A DNA stretch of 64,000 nt from Oscillospiraceae bacterium. Lineage in GTDB: Bacteria > Bacillota > Clostridia > Oscillospirales > Oscillospiraceae. The stretch spans positions 62,001-126,000 of the forward strand of contig CAJTFN010000010.1 of NCBI GenBank assembly GCA_910575815.1, read 5' to 3'. Positions 34,296 through 41,807 of the stretch are shown piece by piece. Position 1 is the stretch's first letter. The number at the start of each line of letters is the position of its first letter. A model generated the notes under the pieces. It was not told the DNA's origin and ran no database searches. It saw only the letters and a list, made by a program, of their open reading frames with translations. A program made the position numbers and the translations under genes.

Positions 34296-34631
34296 TCAAG
34301 AGTCAAAGTTGAGGCAAGCGGTTAAGTATACGGCCTTATTTATTTCCCGCCAGGGCTTACAGTCCAGGTGCCGCAGCTCCAAGATCGTCCGCTCTGTGGC
34401 GTCCTCCGGGAGAAGGTCCAGTATGTCCATGATCTCCAGGGCGCTCCGCTCCGCCGCCTTCGCCTGGGCCTTGACCCTGGCCTCCAGCGCCGAGGCTTCC
34501 CCTATGTCCGCCCGGATCGCCGCCGCCCTCTGTTGGAGGGTTTTCTGCTTCTCTTTGGCCCTGAAAAACCGGGTCAGATATTTTTTAAGCACCCGGCGCT
34601 CCGCCGCCTGTGTTCTCTCCGCTTTCGCCAT
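34296..34631 (-). CDS. Phage-type DUF1492/RinA-like protein, damaged C-terminus
   Basis: The 111-residue protein has a coiled-coil start (KKYLTRFFRAKEKQKTLQQR) and then LPEDATERTILELRHLDCKPWREI, which resembles the sigma-like helix-turn-helix region of small phage regulators controlling late genes. The normal continuation after WREI is replaced by NKAVYLTACLNFDS, suggesting that the C-terminus was lost at the remnant's edge. It is the last gene in a chain of overlapping minus-strand genes. Confidence 0.55.
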   Translation of the reverse strand: MAKAERTQAAERRVLKKYLTRFFRAKEKQKTLQQRAAAIRADIGEASALEARVKAQAKAAERSALEIMDILDLLPEDATERTILELRHLDCKPWREINKAVYLTACLNFDS

Positions 34632-34896
34632 GCCTTGTTTCCTCCGGTCCTTGCCTTCCCCGTGGGGCGAGGATAAATACCCTGCCGCCGATGCACGTTA
34701 CTCTCTGGATTGTCCGCCCCTTTTCGTCCCAATCCTGGACGGTAACGCCACGGCCCCGCAGGACGGCGACCGCCGTGTCGAGCAGGGCGGCAAGCGCCGG
34801 GGTGGATAGCCTCTGAAGGCTGGCCATGGCCTGGGCCTTCCCTGGGCTGGCCTGGAAGCCGCCGGGGTATGGCCGTTTATTCCGTTTCGCTTTCAT
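34585..34896 (-). CDS. Hypothetical phage-type protein
   Basis: The 103-residue basic protein starts at 34896 behind GGAGGGCCAGCAGC. It includes TPALAALLDTAVAVLRGRGV and VQDWDEKGRTIQRVTCIGGR. I do not recognise the family. It overlaps the next gene by 47 bases and the preceding gene by 20. Confidence 0.5.
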   Translation of the reverse strand: MKAKRNKRPYPGGFQASPGKAQAMASLQRLSTPALAALLDTAVAVLRGRGVTVQDWDEKGRTIQRVTCIGGRVFILAPRGRQGPEETRHGESGENTGGGAPGA

Positions 34897-35113
34897 GCTG
34901 CTGGCCCTCCTTGCTTCTCCGGGCGTCCTCCATGCTCTCGTGCCAGAAGGCGGCGATCCAGGCGTTCATAGCCACCTCCGCCTCCCGCTTCGAGGCTCCG
35001 CTCTGAAGCATGGCCTGGTGTACCTGGTGGGCCAATTCTGACATACTGCCCAGGGCCTTCACCAGCTGTCGGGCTTTCTGTGCCGCTGCAGCTTTCTTTG
35101 GGTCGATTGCCAT
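34877..35113 (-). CDS. Hypothetical small phage protein
   Basis: The 78-residue protein (KKAAAAQKARQLVKALGSMS ... REAEVAMNAWIAAFWHESME) is helical. The ATG at 35113 has AAAGGAGGCAATCGAACG upstream, which decides the start. It overlaps the VRR-NUC gene by 55 bases. Confidence 0.6.
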   Translation of the reverse strand: MAIDPKKAAAAQKARQLVKALGSMSELAHQVHQAMLQSGASKREAEVAMNAWIAAFWHESMEDARRSKEGQQHESETE

Positions 35114-35415
35114 CGTTCGATTGCCTCCTTTACCTGTTCCGGGTAGGAAACCACCAGGGCCGTCCCCCCGGCGTCGTTGATCTCCTGAATGGTCTGTTCC
35201 TGGATTTTCGAGAGCCGTCCGCCCTCTGGCCGCTTGACCTCGAAGCCGAAGAAGTGACCGGCTATTATGGCGCAAATGTCCGGGATGCCGCCCCGGCTGT
35301 ATGGCCCTGCCGCCGCCTTCCAGACAAAGGCGTCCGGGTAGTTGGTTTTGAGCCAGGTTATGATCCGGGCCTGGTACCAGCTTTCTTTGTGGGGGTCTTG
35401 CTGCTTACTGGCCAT
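35059..35415 (-). CDS. VRR-NUC domain nuclease
   Basis: The 118-residue protein is a stand-alone VRR-NUC (PD-(D/E)XK superfamily) domain as found in phages. Motifs are GGIPDICAI (D46), FFGFEVKRPEGG (E59, K61) and a later KIQEQTIQEIND. Such proteins cleave branched or flap DNA. It overlaps the preceding small membrane protein gene. Confidence 0.9.
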   Translation of the reverse strand: MASKQQDPHKESWYQARIITWLKTNYPDAFVWKAAAGPYSRGGIPDICAIIAGHFFGFEVKRPEGGRLSKIQEQTIQEINDAGGTALVVSYPEQVKEAIERWQSTQRKLQRHRKPDSW

Positions 35416-35545
35416 TGTGAAGGTCCCTCTCTATCTCCGAGAGAATGGCGTCCATCCTCCGGTTGAGGCGGCGGAACTTTATGACGGCGTAAATGCCCAA
35501 GGCAATCCAAAGCAGGGCGGCTATGGTTTCCGAAATTTCAGCCAT
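35405..35545 (-). CDS. Small single-helix membrane protein
   Basis: The 46-residue protein has one transmembrane helix (TIAALLWIALGIYAVIKF) and a basic then acidic cytoplasmic tail. It starts at 35545 behind GGAGGAACACGAAC and its stop overlaps the VRR-NUC start. Short membrane proteins like this are common in phage early operons. No function is assigned. Confidence 0.6.
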   Translation of the reverse strand: MAEISETIAALLWIALGIYAVIKFRRLNRRMDAILSEIERDLHNGQ

Positions 35546-35711
35546 GTTCGTGTTCCTCCATATATTTTTCAAACGTCATTAGGGCGCAAACGTCCGGGTC
35601 CCTTGTTTCAAAGTAACTGCAATTCCAGCCGTAAAGGCTGCATTTTTTGTGCCCATCATAGAAGGGGCATTCGATTGGGCTGTCCGGCAATTCGTCAACC
35701 AGAATTTTCAT
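35538..35711 (-). CDS. Small Cys-rich phage protein
   Basis: The 57-residue protein carries four cysteines (IECPFYDGHKKCSLYGWNCS ... DVCALM) which could bind a metal. It is part of a run of overlapping phage genes: its ATG lies two bases after the stop of the upstream gene and its stop overlaps the next start. Function unknown. Confidence 0.6.
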   Translation of the reverse strand: MKILVDELPDSPIECPFYDGHKKCSLYGWNCSYFETRDPDVCALMTFEKYMEEHEHG

Positions 35712-35713
35712 GG

Positions 35714-35860
35714 TCAGGCCCCCTCACTCAGCGGCGGGGCGTCCTGGAATTCCGGCTCCCCGGTGGGGGTGGCGGGGCTGTCCGCCCACTCCCCGGCGCT
35801 GGCCGCTCCGCTGCTGGCCTCCGGCGGGTGGCCGTCGAAGGGCGGCTTGTCCTCATTCAC
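35714..35860 (-). CDS. Small Pro/Ser-rich phage protein
   Basis: The 48-residue acidic protein starts with GTG at 35860 behind GGAGGTGACAGCGG. It is low-complexity (Pro, Ala, Ser, Glu) and not recognised. The position in the overlapping run supports translation. Confidence 0.5.
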   Translation of the reverse strand: MNEDKPPFDGHPPEASSGAASAGEWADSPATPTGEPEFQDAPPLSEGA

Positions 35861-35887
35861 CCGCTGTCACCTCCTTCCTTGTGGCAG

Positions 35888-35916
35888 TTGCCCCCTCTCC
35901 GGTCCTGTGGTATGAT
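35888..35916 (+). promoter_or_regulatory. Promoter of the 70-residue gene
   Basis: TTGCCC (35888-35893) and TATGAT (35911-35916) with 17 bases between. A strong AAGGGGGTGAT ribosome binding site follows at about 35928. Confidence 0.6.
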
Positions 35917-35940
35917 GTGGGCGGGAAAGGGGGTGATGCT

Positions 35941-36153
35941 GTGGGTATCGTTGGCGAGGCTCTTGTTCGTGCTGACCGGGCTATGCTGAACATCGAAGAA
36001 GGGAAGTGCTGTGAAATGTTCGAGTTATGCCGGGAGTTTCTCACTCCCACTCAGTTTGAGCAGTGTGCAAATGGGAAAAACCTTTGCTCAAAGTCTGAAA
36101 TGGGCAGCAAGCGGCTTATGATTGAGCTTCTCAATCGGTTTGATGGCCAGTAG
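35941..36153 (+). CDS. Hypothetical 70-residue protein
   Basis: The protein (VRADRAMLNIEEGKCCEMFE ... NGKNLCSKSEMGSKRLMIEL) starts with GTG at 35941, chosen because AAGGGGGTGAT lies seven bases upstream. It runs against the surrounding minus-strand phage genes and its 3' end overlaps the next one by 23 bases. The family is not recognised. A small regulator or anti-repressor is possible. Confidence 0.55.
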   Translation: MGIVGEALVRADRAMLNIEEGKCCEMFELCREFLTPTQFEQCANGKNLCSKSEMGSKRLMIELLNRFDGQ

Positions 36154-36556
36154 TGTCTGCCATGCGCCGGTCGCCAGCGTCTATCGCCTCACGGAGCGTC
36201 GCTGGTGCAAAAATCCCGCTCATTGCTATGCCGACGTAAGTAAGCGACCTGCCGATCTCTTTTTCCGTCATCTCGGCCATGTCCGGGTCCGAAACAATGA
36301 ACTCCACCAGTTTGCGTCCGGCGGCGCAGACGGCGCTCTCGCCCTGCGCACTGCCCTCCGCCACCTGCTTCAGCCACCAGACCGGGTTGCCCCGCTCCGC
36401 CTGGTGGGGGCAGGTCGGCTCACAGTCCTCCTGGCCGCACCCGTCGCAGAACGCCTTGTGGAAGGCTTCGTCCCACGGTCCGCCGGTGGTGGGGATAGAG
36501 GCCAGGAAAGCGCCCAGGGTTTCCGGCGAGGCCGTGAGCTTTTCAAAGTTGGTCAT
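36131..36556 (-). CDS. Hypothetical phage protein with Cys cluster
   Basis: The 141-residue protein contains KAFCDGCGQEDCEPTCPHQA, a likely zinc-binding cluster, followed by a helical C-terminus. ATGA overlap with the upstream HTH gene shows coupling. Proteins with this cluster occur in clostridial prophages. The function is unknown. Confidence 0.65.
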   Translation of the reverse strand: MTNFEKLTASPETLGAFLASIPTTGGPWDEAFHKAFCDGCGQEDCEPTCPHQAERGNPVWWLKQVAEGSAQGESAVCAAGRKLVEFIVSDPDMAEMTEKEIGRSLTYVGIAMSGIFAPATLREAIDAGDRRMADTTGHQTD

Positions 36557-36825
36557 CCTTCTTTCGCTCCTTTCGGTGTCCCAGGTCTTTTGCAGCGTCG
36601 GCCCCGGTTTCCCCGTTTCCGGAGGCTGGCCTGATATACTGCTTGCCCCTGCTCCGGGTCGTACTTGGGGCGGGAGTTGCGGTCAAGCTCCCCGGTGTGG
36701 CCTCGTGTCAGCTCTGCGTAGATCGTGCCGGGGGTACAGCCCAGGCCCTTTGCAATCGACACGGCGCTGTCCCCGTCTGCCCAGCGTTTTGCTAACACTT
36801 TTCTGTCGTTTAGGGTCAGTCCCAT
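36553..36825 (-). CDS. Phage HTH protein
   Basis: The 90-residue protein has an IS30-type helix-turn-helix (KVLAKRWADGDSAVSIAKGL followed by CTPGTIYAELTRGH) and a basic C-terminal tail. The start at 36825 follows AAGGAGGCGAAAAAGTT. As first gene of the minus-strand chain it may be the regulator of the remnant. Confidence 0.7.
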   Translation of the reverse strand: MGLTLNDRKVLAKRWADGDSAVSIAKGLGCTPGTIYAELTRGHTGELDRNSRPKYDPEQGQAVYQASLRKRGNRGRRCKRPGTPKGAKEG

Positions 36826-36866
36826 AACTTTTTCGCCTCCTTTCCCGCTGGTGATATAAAAAAATC

Positions 36867-36900
36867 AGGTTAGACAGGTTCAAAAAACCTTGTCTAACCT
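36867..36900. promoter_or_regulatory. Inverted repeat upstream of the phage HTH gene
   Basis: AGGTTAGACAGGTT / ACCTTGTCTAACCT, nearly perfect, lies 40 bases upstream of the HTH start. It may be an operator or a terminator. Confidence 0.55.
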
Positions 36901-37049
36901 AATGATAGGGGCTGCAGTTCATAACGCACTAATTCCATTAGACTTGCCTTCGGAGCAAGATTCTAAATGATGTCTATTTTCAACGTTTTCGCTGCCAGCA
37001 TTGTATTTTGTACGGTGCTGGCGGTACGGCTACTAAATTGACCAAACTA

Positions 37050-37096
37050 TGTTATAATACCTCCTGCCGCTATTTGCAGCAGGAGGTATTATAACA
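37050..37096 (+). promoter_or_regulatory. Perfect inverted repeat covering the transposase ribosome binding site
   Basis: Eighteen-base arms TGTTATAATACCTCCTGC and GCAGGAGGTATTATAACA with an 11-base loop. In RNA the AGGAGG site is buried in the stem. This would block translation of the transposase from transcripts that read in from outside. Confidence 0.85.
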
Positions 37097-37749
37097 TGAA
37101 ATCATATTCAGAAGAACAGAAATACGAAGTTTTGCAAAAATATCTATATGGATATACACCCAAAGAAATTACAAATGGGTTGGACATCCATCGCTCAACC
37201 GTTTATCGATGGATTGCTGACTGGAAGGAAGGTCTCAAAAGTCACACACTTGCGGAATTGCCGATTCAGGATATGGGAGCAATTTTAACTCACGTTGCAG
37301 AGTTAGAAAAGCTGATAAATGAGCAAAATCGGACAATTTCCATAATCCACAAGAGTCATATATTGCAGAGTATTCCTTTAAAACACCGTCTAAATATGGC
37401 GATGCAATATTTGAATACCTATTCGGTAAAACAGGTTTGTCGCGCCTTTGAGATAAGGCTATCTTCTCTATATTATCACATAAGTGCTACCCAGAAAGAA
37501 ACAAGATATCAGCAAAAGGAAAAGCTTCTGCGCTCCGAAATTACACGAGTCTTTGAGGATAGCGATCGGCGCTTTGGTGCGGAACGAATACGGCTTCAAC
37601 TGCGGAATCAGGGTATCCGCACCAGCAAAAAGAGAATCATCCGATTGATGAAGCAGATGGGACTTTACAATGAAAGCCCGGAGCAATCCTATTATCCTAT
37701 GTCCGATGCTGGAGATCTGGAGGATGTGCAGGATGTCCAGATTTTATAG
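37096..37749 (+). pseudogene. IS3-family-type transposase, C-terminal part missing
   Basis: The 217 residues start with a helix-turn-helix (KYLYGYTPKEITNGLDIHRS followed by TVYRWIADWKEG) and contain an HTH_21-like segment (SEITRVFEDSDRRFGAERIR, TSKKRIIRLMKQMGLY), which normally precedes the DDE integrase core. The sequence then ends with PMSDAGDLEDVQDVQIL and no D, D or E of the catalytic triad is present. It is a truncated element, ended by the island boundary at 37763. Confidence 0.8.
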
Positions 37750-37762
37750 TGAGGCATACAAG

Positions 37763-37807
37763 TGGTTGCGGAGACAGGACTTGAACCTGCGACCTCCGGG
37801 TTATGAG
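37763..37807 (-). repeat. tRNA 3'-half attachment site, att copy 1
   Basis: On the minus strand this reads CTCATAACCCGGAGGTCGC, then AGGTTCAAGTCCTGTCTCCG and CAACCA: anticodon loop (CAT), T-arm and encoded CCA end of a tRNA of Met type. The 5' half is missing. Copies occur at 42272-42313 and 49869-49913. Confidence 0.9.
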
Positions 37808-38548
37808 GAGCTTTTGACGAGTGGAACTGAGAGGAATGGAAAGTTTGCAACTTCCTGGGCGGAAAATGCGTTTGTTTTCTTGCGTTTTTCGCCTTTTTGA
37901 ACCCTTTGCGGCGGAAGGAATTGGCGTCCCGCCTATCTCCTGATGCTTTTGATAGACCTTTGATAGACGCCTGATAGACCTTCTATCACCGTCTGACCCC
38001 CGACAGCCAGCGCCTCCGGCGCTGCTCGTCACCAGCCCGCGAACATGACACGCCCCGCGCGTCATGCCCGTGGGCTTCTTTTTTTGCGCCCTGTCGGGCG
38101 CTGCCCTATTTTGACAAATCAACCCTCTTTTTCCCGCATACTAAAATCTATCCCGTTCAGCATTTGCGCCCCGCCGTCCCGCCTATCGGTCCCGCGCGGT
38201 AAACCGCGCACGGCCCCCAAGCGGTACAGGCACAAGCGCAAACTGCCGTGCCCCAAACGCTTGCCGCCAAAGGCGGCAACGCGCCGGGGCGAACGCAAGA
38301 CGGGAGCGGGGGCCTCGCTCCGGGCGTCTGCCCTGTCCTGCGTATCACCCCCGGCAACTCCGTCCGCCGGGGGCGTGATACTTGGACAGGCCGCACGCCT
38401 GTTCTGCGGCTTTGCCTGGAACAAGCACGCTCTTGCAGCCGTCCGGCGGGAGTGCTTCACGGTTTGCCCTGTCGGGCAAGCCCTACACTCCTGCCCCTCC
38501 GCTCGGCCCCCGCCGGGGAGGGACGGGAGACGAAAGGAGGCGCAAGCC
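37808..38548. other. 740-base left end of the first island, no clear gene
   Basis: Apart from the repeats at 37948-37980 the segment is GC-rich and full of short inverted repeats. An open frame runs from 38045 into the next gene but its first 168 residues are Arg/Pro/Ala-rich and look non-coding. Confidence 0.45.
37948..37980. repeat. Integrase arm-type direct repeats, left
   Basis: TTTGATAGACC, TTTGATAGACG and CCTGATAGACC lie head to tail with an 11-base period. Two more copies (GTTGATAGACG, TTTGATAGACA) lie at 42184-42205 at the other end of this island. Confidence 0.75.
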
Positions 38549-39148
38549 ATAGCCAAGCAGCACATTACGACCCTGTACCCCAGAGACGTCCGCGCCCTGT
38601 CCGCCCTGGCCCGCTGCGGCTACGTTACGGCGGACCAGCTGCGGGAAAACGGCCTCCGGGACAAACGCATCCATTCCTATTGCAAGGACGGCCTTGTGGA
38701 GCGTGTCACCCACAGCCGCCCAGGGGACCGGGAGGCCGACCAGGAGTGCTTCCGCCTTTCAAAAGCGGGCCGGGACCTCTGTCGGGAAGAATTGTCCTGC
38801 CGCCTGTACAACGCACAGAACCCGGCCCATGACCTTTGCCTGTCCGACCGTTACCACGCAATCAGCCCGGAGGAACGGGCCACCTGGAAAAGCGAAAGCG
38901 AGTGCCGGGATATTTTTACCGAACATATTCAGCAGCTGCGGGACCAGGGGGAGGAAGAACGGGCACAGGAATTATGGGACCAGTACCAGGACGGGCGGAT
39001 AAGTATGCCGGACGCCATGTATACCCGCTCGGACGGCGTAACCATAGCCTATGAAGTGATTACAAACAACTACGGAGAGGCGGAAATCTCCGCCAAGGAA
39101 GAAGCCGCCGAAGCCCTCGGCGCGACTATCGAATATTACAGAGCATGA
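38549..39148 (+). CDS. Winged-helix (replication-relaxation type) protein with unusual start
   Basis: The C-terminal 199 residues form a winged-helix protein: LYPRDVRALSALARCGYVTA followed by LRENGLRDKRIHSYCKDGLV ... ECFRLSKAGRDLC. Similar domains occur in plasmid or ICE replication-relaxation proteins. A strong AAAGGAGG lies eight bases upstream of an ATA (38549), which is the only codon in position; no ATG, GTG or TTG is present. Either ATA is used or the ATG has mutated. The next gene follows 13 bases downstream. Role: probably control or replication of the island. Confidence 0.6.
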   Translation: MAKQHITTLYPRDVRALSALARCGYVTADQLRENGLRDKRIHSYCKDGLVERVTHSRPGDREADQECFRLSKAGRDLCREELSCRLYNAQNPAHDLCLSDRYHAISPEERATWKSESECRDIFTEHIQQLRDQGEEERAQELWDQYQDGRISMPDAMYTRSDGVTIAYEVITNNYGEAEISAKEEAAEALGATIEYYRA

Positions 39149-39161
39149 AAGGAGGCCCCCC

Positions 39162-40139
39162 TTGACCAAGCTGGAAGAAAAGCAAGCCCTATGCAATCGC
39201 CACCAGGCCTTGCTGCAAATCCTTTTGAAATTCGGCACCAGCGGCGTCATGCCGCTGCCCCAACTGCGGGCCTTGTGCCTCGCCTGGGGCCTGTACCCCA
39301 GCGCCCAGGCCATAAACCGGGCGGTTCGGGAACTCCGGGCCGCTGAAATCCTGAACCGTCAGACCTGGGTGGACAACAATTCCGATTTGCTGCTTGCCCG
39401 GAAATTTGTCTGGCGCTACTTTGCGGGAAAGGACAGTCAGGAAATATCCACGCCCCGCCGCCCCGCGACTATGGCCCCCTACATCCTGCAAGCCCGGAAA
39501 ATTGACTGGCTTTTATCCATGGTGGAACGGGAACACCTTGCCACCATGGAGGCGGCGGAAGCCTATCTGCGCCGCCATGGCTGCACCATGTTTCTCCGCC
39601 TGTCGGATTTGCCGGACTATTACCGCCGCTATGCCCGCTGCCTCTCGGCGGAAAACCCGGAGAACTACCGGGAACAGCTTGCCCGCCTGGACGCTGACGC
39701 CGCGCAAATCTTCGCCCTGGCCCTCCGCCAGCCGGAGGAAACCCCGTCCCCGTCCGTGGCAACGCTGGCCCAGACCCACAGGCGCGGCCTCTACATCCTG
39801 GGTATCTCTCCCAGCCGCCGCACGGTCGCGCTGGCCCTGTTTGCCGGACGGCGCACAAGAGCTGCGCGGGTCATGGATTGGCTCATAGACGCGCAAGCCT
39901 GGGTCAATTCCCTGCTGCCCTATTATTCCTGTACGCTGGTGGTCTACACCCTGGACAACGCCCACAGGACCGCTTTACGGGCTGCGCTGACGGCCCCGGC
40001 ACCGGGGCGGAGGATTACCCCCTACTGGCGGGAACGGCTCATACAGCGCCACCTGGATGGCCTTGTACGGATTGCCGTCAAGGACACCGATTTCATTTCC
40101 TGCTGGTGCGGCGGAATCCACAGAACTGATTGTTTTTAG
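39162..40139 (+). CDS. Hypothetical 325-residue island protein
   Basis: Start is TTG at 39162 behind AAAGGAGG. The N-terminal part looks like a winged helix (ALLQILLKFGTSGVMPLPQL, then LYPSAQAINRAVRELRAAEI), so the protein may bind DNA. The rest (DWLLSMVEREHLATMEAAEA ... VMDWLIDAQAWVNSLLPYYS) is not recognised. It is in an operon with the preceding winged-helix gene and with the next small gene. Confidence 0.65.
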   Translation: MTKLEEKQALCNRHQALLQILLKFGTSGVMPLPQLRALCLAWGLYPSAQAINRAVRELRAAEILNRQTWVDNNSDLLLARKFVWRYFAGKDSQEISTPRRPATMAPYILQARKIDWLLSMVEREHLATMEAAEAYLRRHGCTMFLRLSDLPDYYRRYARCLSAENPENYREQLARLDADAAQIFALALRQPEETPSPSVATLAQTHRRGLYILGISPSRRTVALALFAGRRTRAARVMDWLIDAQAWVNSLLPYYSCTLVVYTLDNAHRTALRAALTAPAPGRRITPYWRERLIQRHLDGLVRIAVKDTDFISCWCGGIHRTDCF

Positions 40140-40155
40140 AAATGGGGGTAATTTC

Positions 40156-40533
40156 GTGAACGATTTATTTTTGACCTTTGTGGGGACAGCCCACGAGCAA
40201 TTTTATGATGATACCCTGCGGGACCTGGAAGGGGCCGAAGGCACCCACACCCGGCCCGTGGTCTACCTGCTGGCGGCGTCTGACGTTCTGCGGGCGCATT
40301 TCTGGGAGGTCTACGATAACCACGCCCACGGCATTAAGCCCGGCTGCTGGCGGGCCTCCTGGAACACCCCGGAAACCCGCCTGTTGATTGCCCTTGCCGC
40401 GAGGATTGCCGGAGAACCGGAGGCCGGGGCCGCTCCCCTGGCCCCGGTCATGATAGACGCTCTGGCCTGGGGCCAAAGGCTAGATGAAACCATGGGCTTT
40501 TCCCCCTATGAGCCGGAGGACCCGCTAATATAG
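40156..40533 (+). CDS. DUF6075-like protein
   Basis: The 125-residue protein starts with GTG at 40156 behind GGGGGTAA. The pattern AHEQFYDDTLRDLEGAEG ... PVVYLLAASDVLRAHFWEVY ... IKPGCWRASWNTPETRLLIA resembles DUF6075 proteins common on clostridial ICEs. Its function is unknown. Confidence 0.65.
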   Translation: MNDLFLTFVGTAHEQFYDDTLRDLEGAEGTHTRPVVYLLAASDVLRAHFWEVYDNHAHGIKPGCWRASWNTPETRLLIALAARIAGEPEAGAAPLAPVMIDALAWGQRLDETMGFSPYEPEDPLI

Positions 40534-40550
40534 AGTATACCGTAACTTTG

Positions 40551-40604
40551 CAATGCGGAAAGACGGGAAAGCTGTCAATTTAGACCGCCCTTCCGCATTG
40601 TTTT
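40551..40604 (+). terminator. Terminator-like hairpin
   Basis: CAATGCGGAA / TTCCGCATTG with an interior part GACGGG / CCGCCC, then TTTT. It ends the three-gene operon before the recombinase. Confidence 0.7.
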
Positions 40605-40654
40605 ACCAACTGCAAGCCAAGCCTGATTTCAAATTTACAAGGAGGGATTACCCT

Positions 40655-41215
40655 ATGTCAAAAGCTGCTTATGTGCGCGTCAGCACGACGGAGCAGAACG
40701 AAGCCCGCCAGCGGGAGGCCCTGGCCGTCCGGGGGATTGATAAATGGTTTATCGAAAAGGCCAGCGGCAAGAATACGGACCGCCCGGAGTTTCAAAAAAT
40801 GCTGGATTGGGTGCGGGAGGGAGATACCATTTATATCCATGACCTGTCCCGTATCGCCAGAAGCACAAAGGACCTGTTGGACCTGCTGGACGTTCTGCGG
40901 GAAAAGGGCGTGGCCCTGGTGAGCGGCAAGGAGAGCATTGACACCAGCACCGCCACGGGAAAGCTGCTGGTGACCATGGTTGCGGCTATCAACGAGTTTG
41001 AGCGGGCAAACCTGCTGGAACGCCAAAGGGAAGGTATTGCCATAGCCAAGCGCGAGGGGAAATATAAGGGCCGCAAGGCCGTGACGGTCCCGGACCTGCC
41101 CCGGCATTATGAACGCTGGCAGCGCCGGGAGGTCAGCAAGGCCGCCCTTGCGCGGGAATTGGGGATTTCACGGCCTACGCTGGATAGGCTTTTTCCCGCC
41201 TACGATAACAGTTGA
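40655..41215 (+). CDS. Resolvase/invertase-type serine recombinase
   Basis: The 186-residue protein is a full small serine recombinase. The catalytic Ser is S10 in AYVRVSTTEQNEAR, then IYIHDLSRIARSTKDLLDLL, LLVTMVAAINEFERANLLER and a C-terminal helix-turn-helix (VSKAALARELGISRPTLDRL). The start at 40655 follows AAGGAGGGA. It may resolve cointegrates or invert DNA on the island. Confidence 0.92.
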   Translation: MSKAAYVRVSTTEQNEARQREALAVRGIDKWFIEKASGKNTDRPEFQKMLDWVREGDTIYIHDLSRIARSTKDLLDLLDVLREKGVALVSGKESIDTSTATGKLLVTMVAAINEFERANLLERQREGIAIAKREGKYKGRKAVTVPDLPRHYERWQRREVSKAALARELGISRPTLDRLFPAYDNS

Positions 41216-41222
41216 ATCAGGG

Positions 41223-41251
41223 TTGAATATCAGCTATATTGGTGGTATACT
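41223..41251 (+). promoter_or_regulatory. Promoter of the lipoprotein gene
   Basis: TTGAAT (41223-41228) and TATACT (41246-41251) with a 17-base spacer. Confidence 0.75.
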
Positions 41252-41294
41252 CTGACTATAACAAAACGAAAAATCGAAGGTTATGGAGGTAAAT

Positions 41295-41735
41295 ATGAAA
41301 AAGCATTTGGCACTTTTTGCCGCGATGTTGATAACATTTGGATTGGTAGCTTGTGGTAACAATATCCAAGATATTGCTATTGACTATGGAAAATCGAATA
41401 TCTACTCAAAGTCGGATATGGATGCGGCAATAGAGGTTATTAAGGATGAGTTTGCCGCTTGGGAAGGATGTGAACTGCATAGTATTAGCTATACGTCAGA
41501 TGAATGCAATAGTAAAGAAAATATAGATTGGGTGAACAGCCTTAGAGAGGACGGCAGTATCACCGTGACAAATGAAAGTGCTGAATTTACTCAATGTATA
41601 GAGTTTGTTAGTGATTTTCATTCGCCAAAAGCTGGGGGCGGTGCATGGGAAATGGATTATGAATACACAGCTTGGCAGTGGTGGCTTGCTCGTACAGACA
41701 ATGGGGAGTGGAATCTGATAACTTGGGGTTATTAA
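41295..41735 (+). CDS. Small lipoprotein
   Basis: The 146-residue protein has a lipoprotein signal peptide (LFAAMLITFGLVAC, Cys 20) and a compact domain with AAIEVIKDEFAAWEGCELHS ... EYTAWQWWLARTDNGEWNLI. Its AT-rich composition differs from the GC-rich genes around it. ATG 41295 follows ATGGAGG. The family is not recognised with certainty. It may be an entry-exclusion-like or surface protein of the island. Confidence 0.75.
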   Translation: MKKHLALFAAMLITFGLVACGNNIQDIAIDYGKSNIYSKSDMDAAIEVIKDEFAAWEGCELHSISYTSDECNSKENIDWVNSLREDGSITVTNESAEFTQCIEFVSDFHSPKAGGGAWEMDYEYTAWQWWLARTDNGEWNLITWGY

Positions 41736-41752
41736 TGCTACATTTTCAACTC

Positions 41753-41789
41753 ATCGGGCATTACTTTTATAAGTAACTGCCCGATTTTA
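41753..41789 (+). terminator. Terminator of the lipoprotein gene
   Basis: ATCGGGCA / TGCCCGAT with an AT-rich inner stem, then TTTTATTTTG. Confidence 0.85.
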
Positions 41790-41807
41790 TTTTGTAATCA
41801 AGCGGGC

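Noticed and set aside
38045..38548. The upstream part of the frame that ends at 39148
   Set aside because: Its first 168 codons are Arg/Pro/Ala-rich and lack a ribosome binding site, while a strong site stands before codon 38549.
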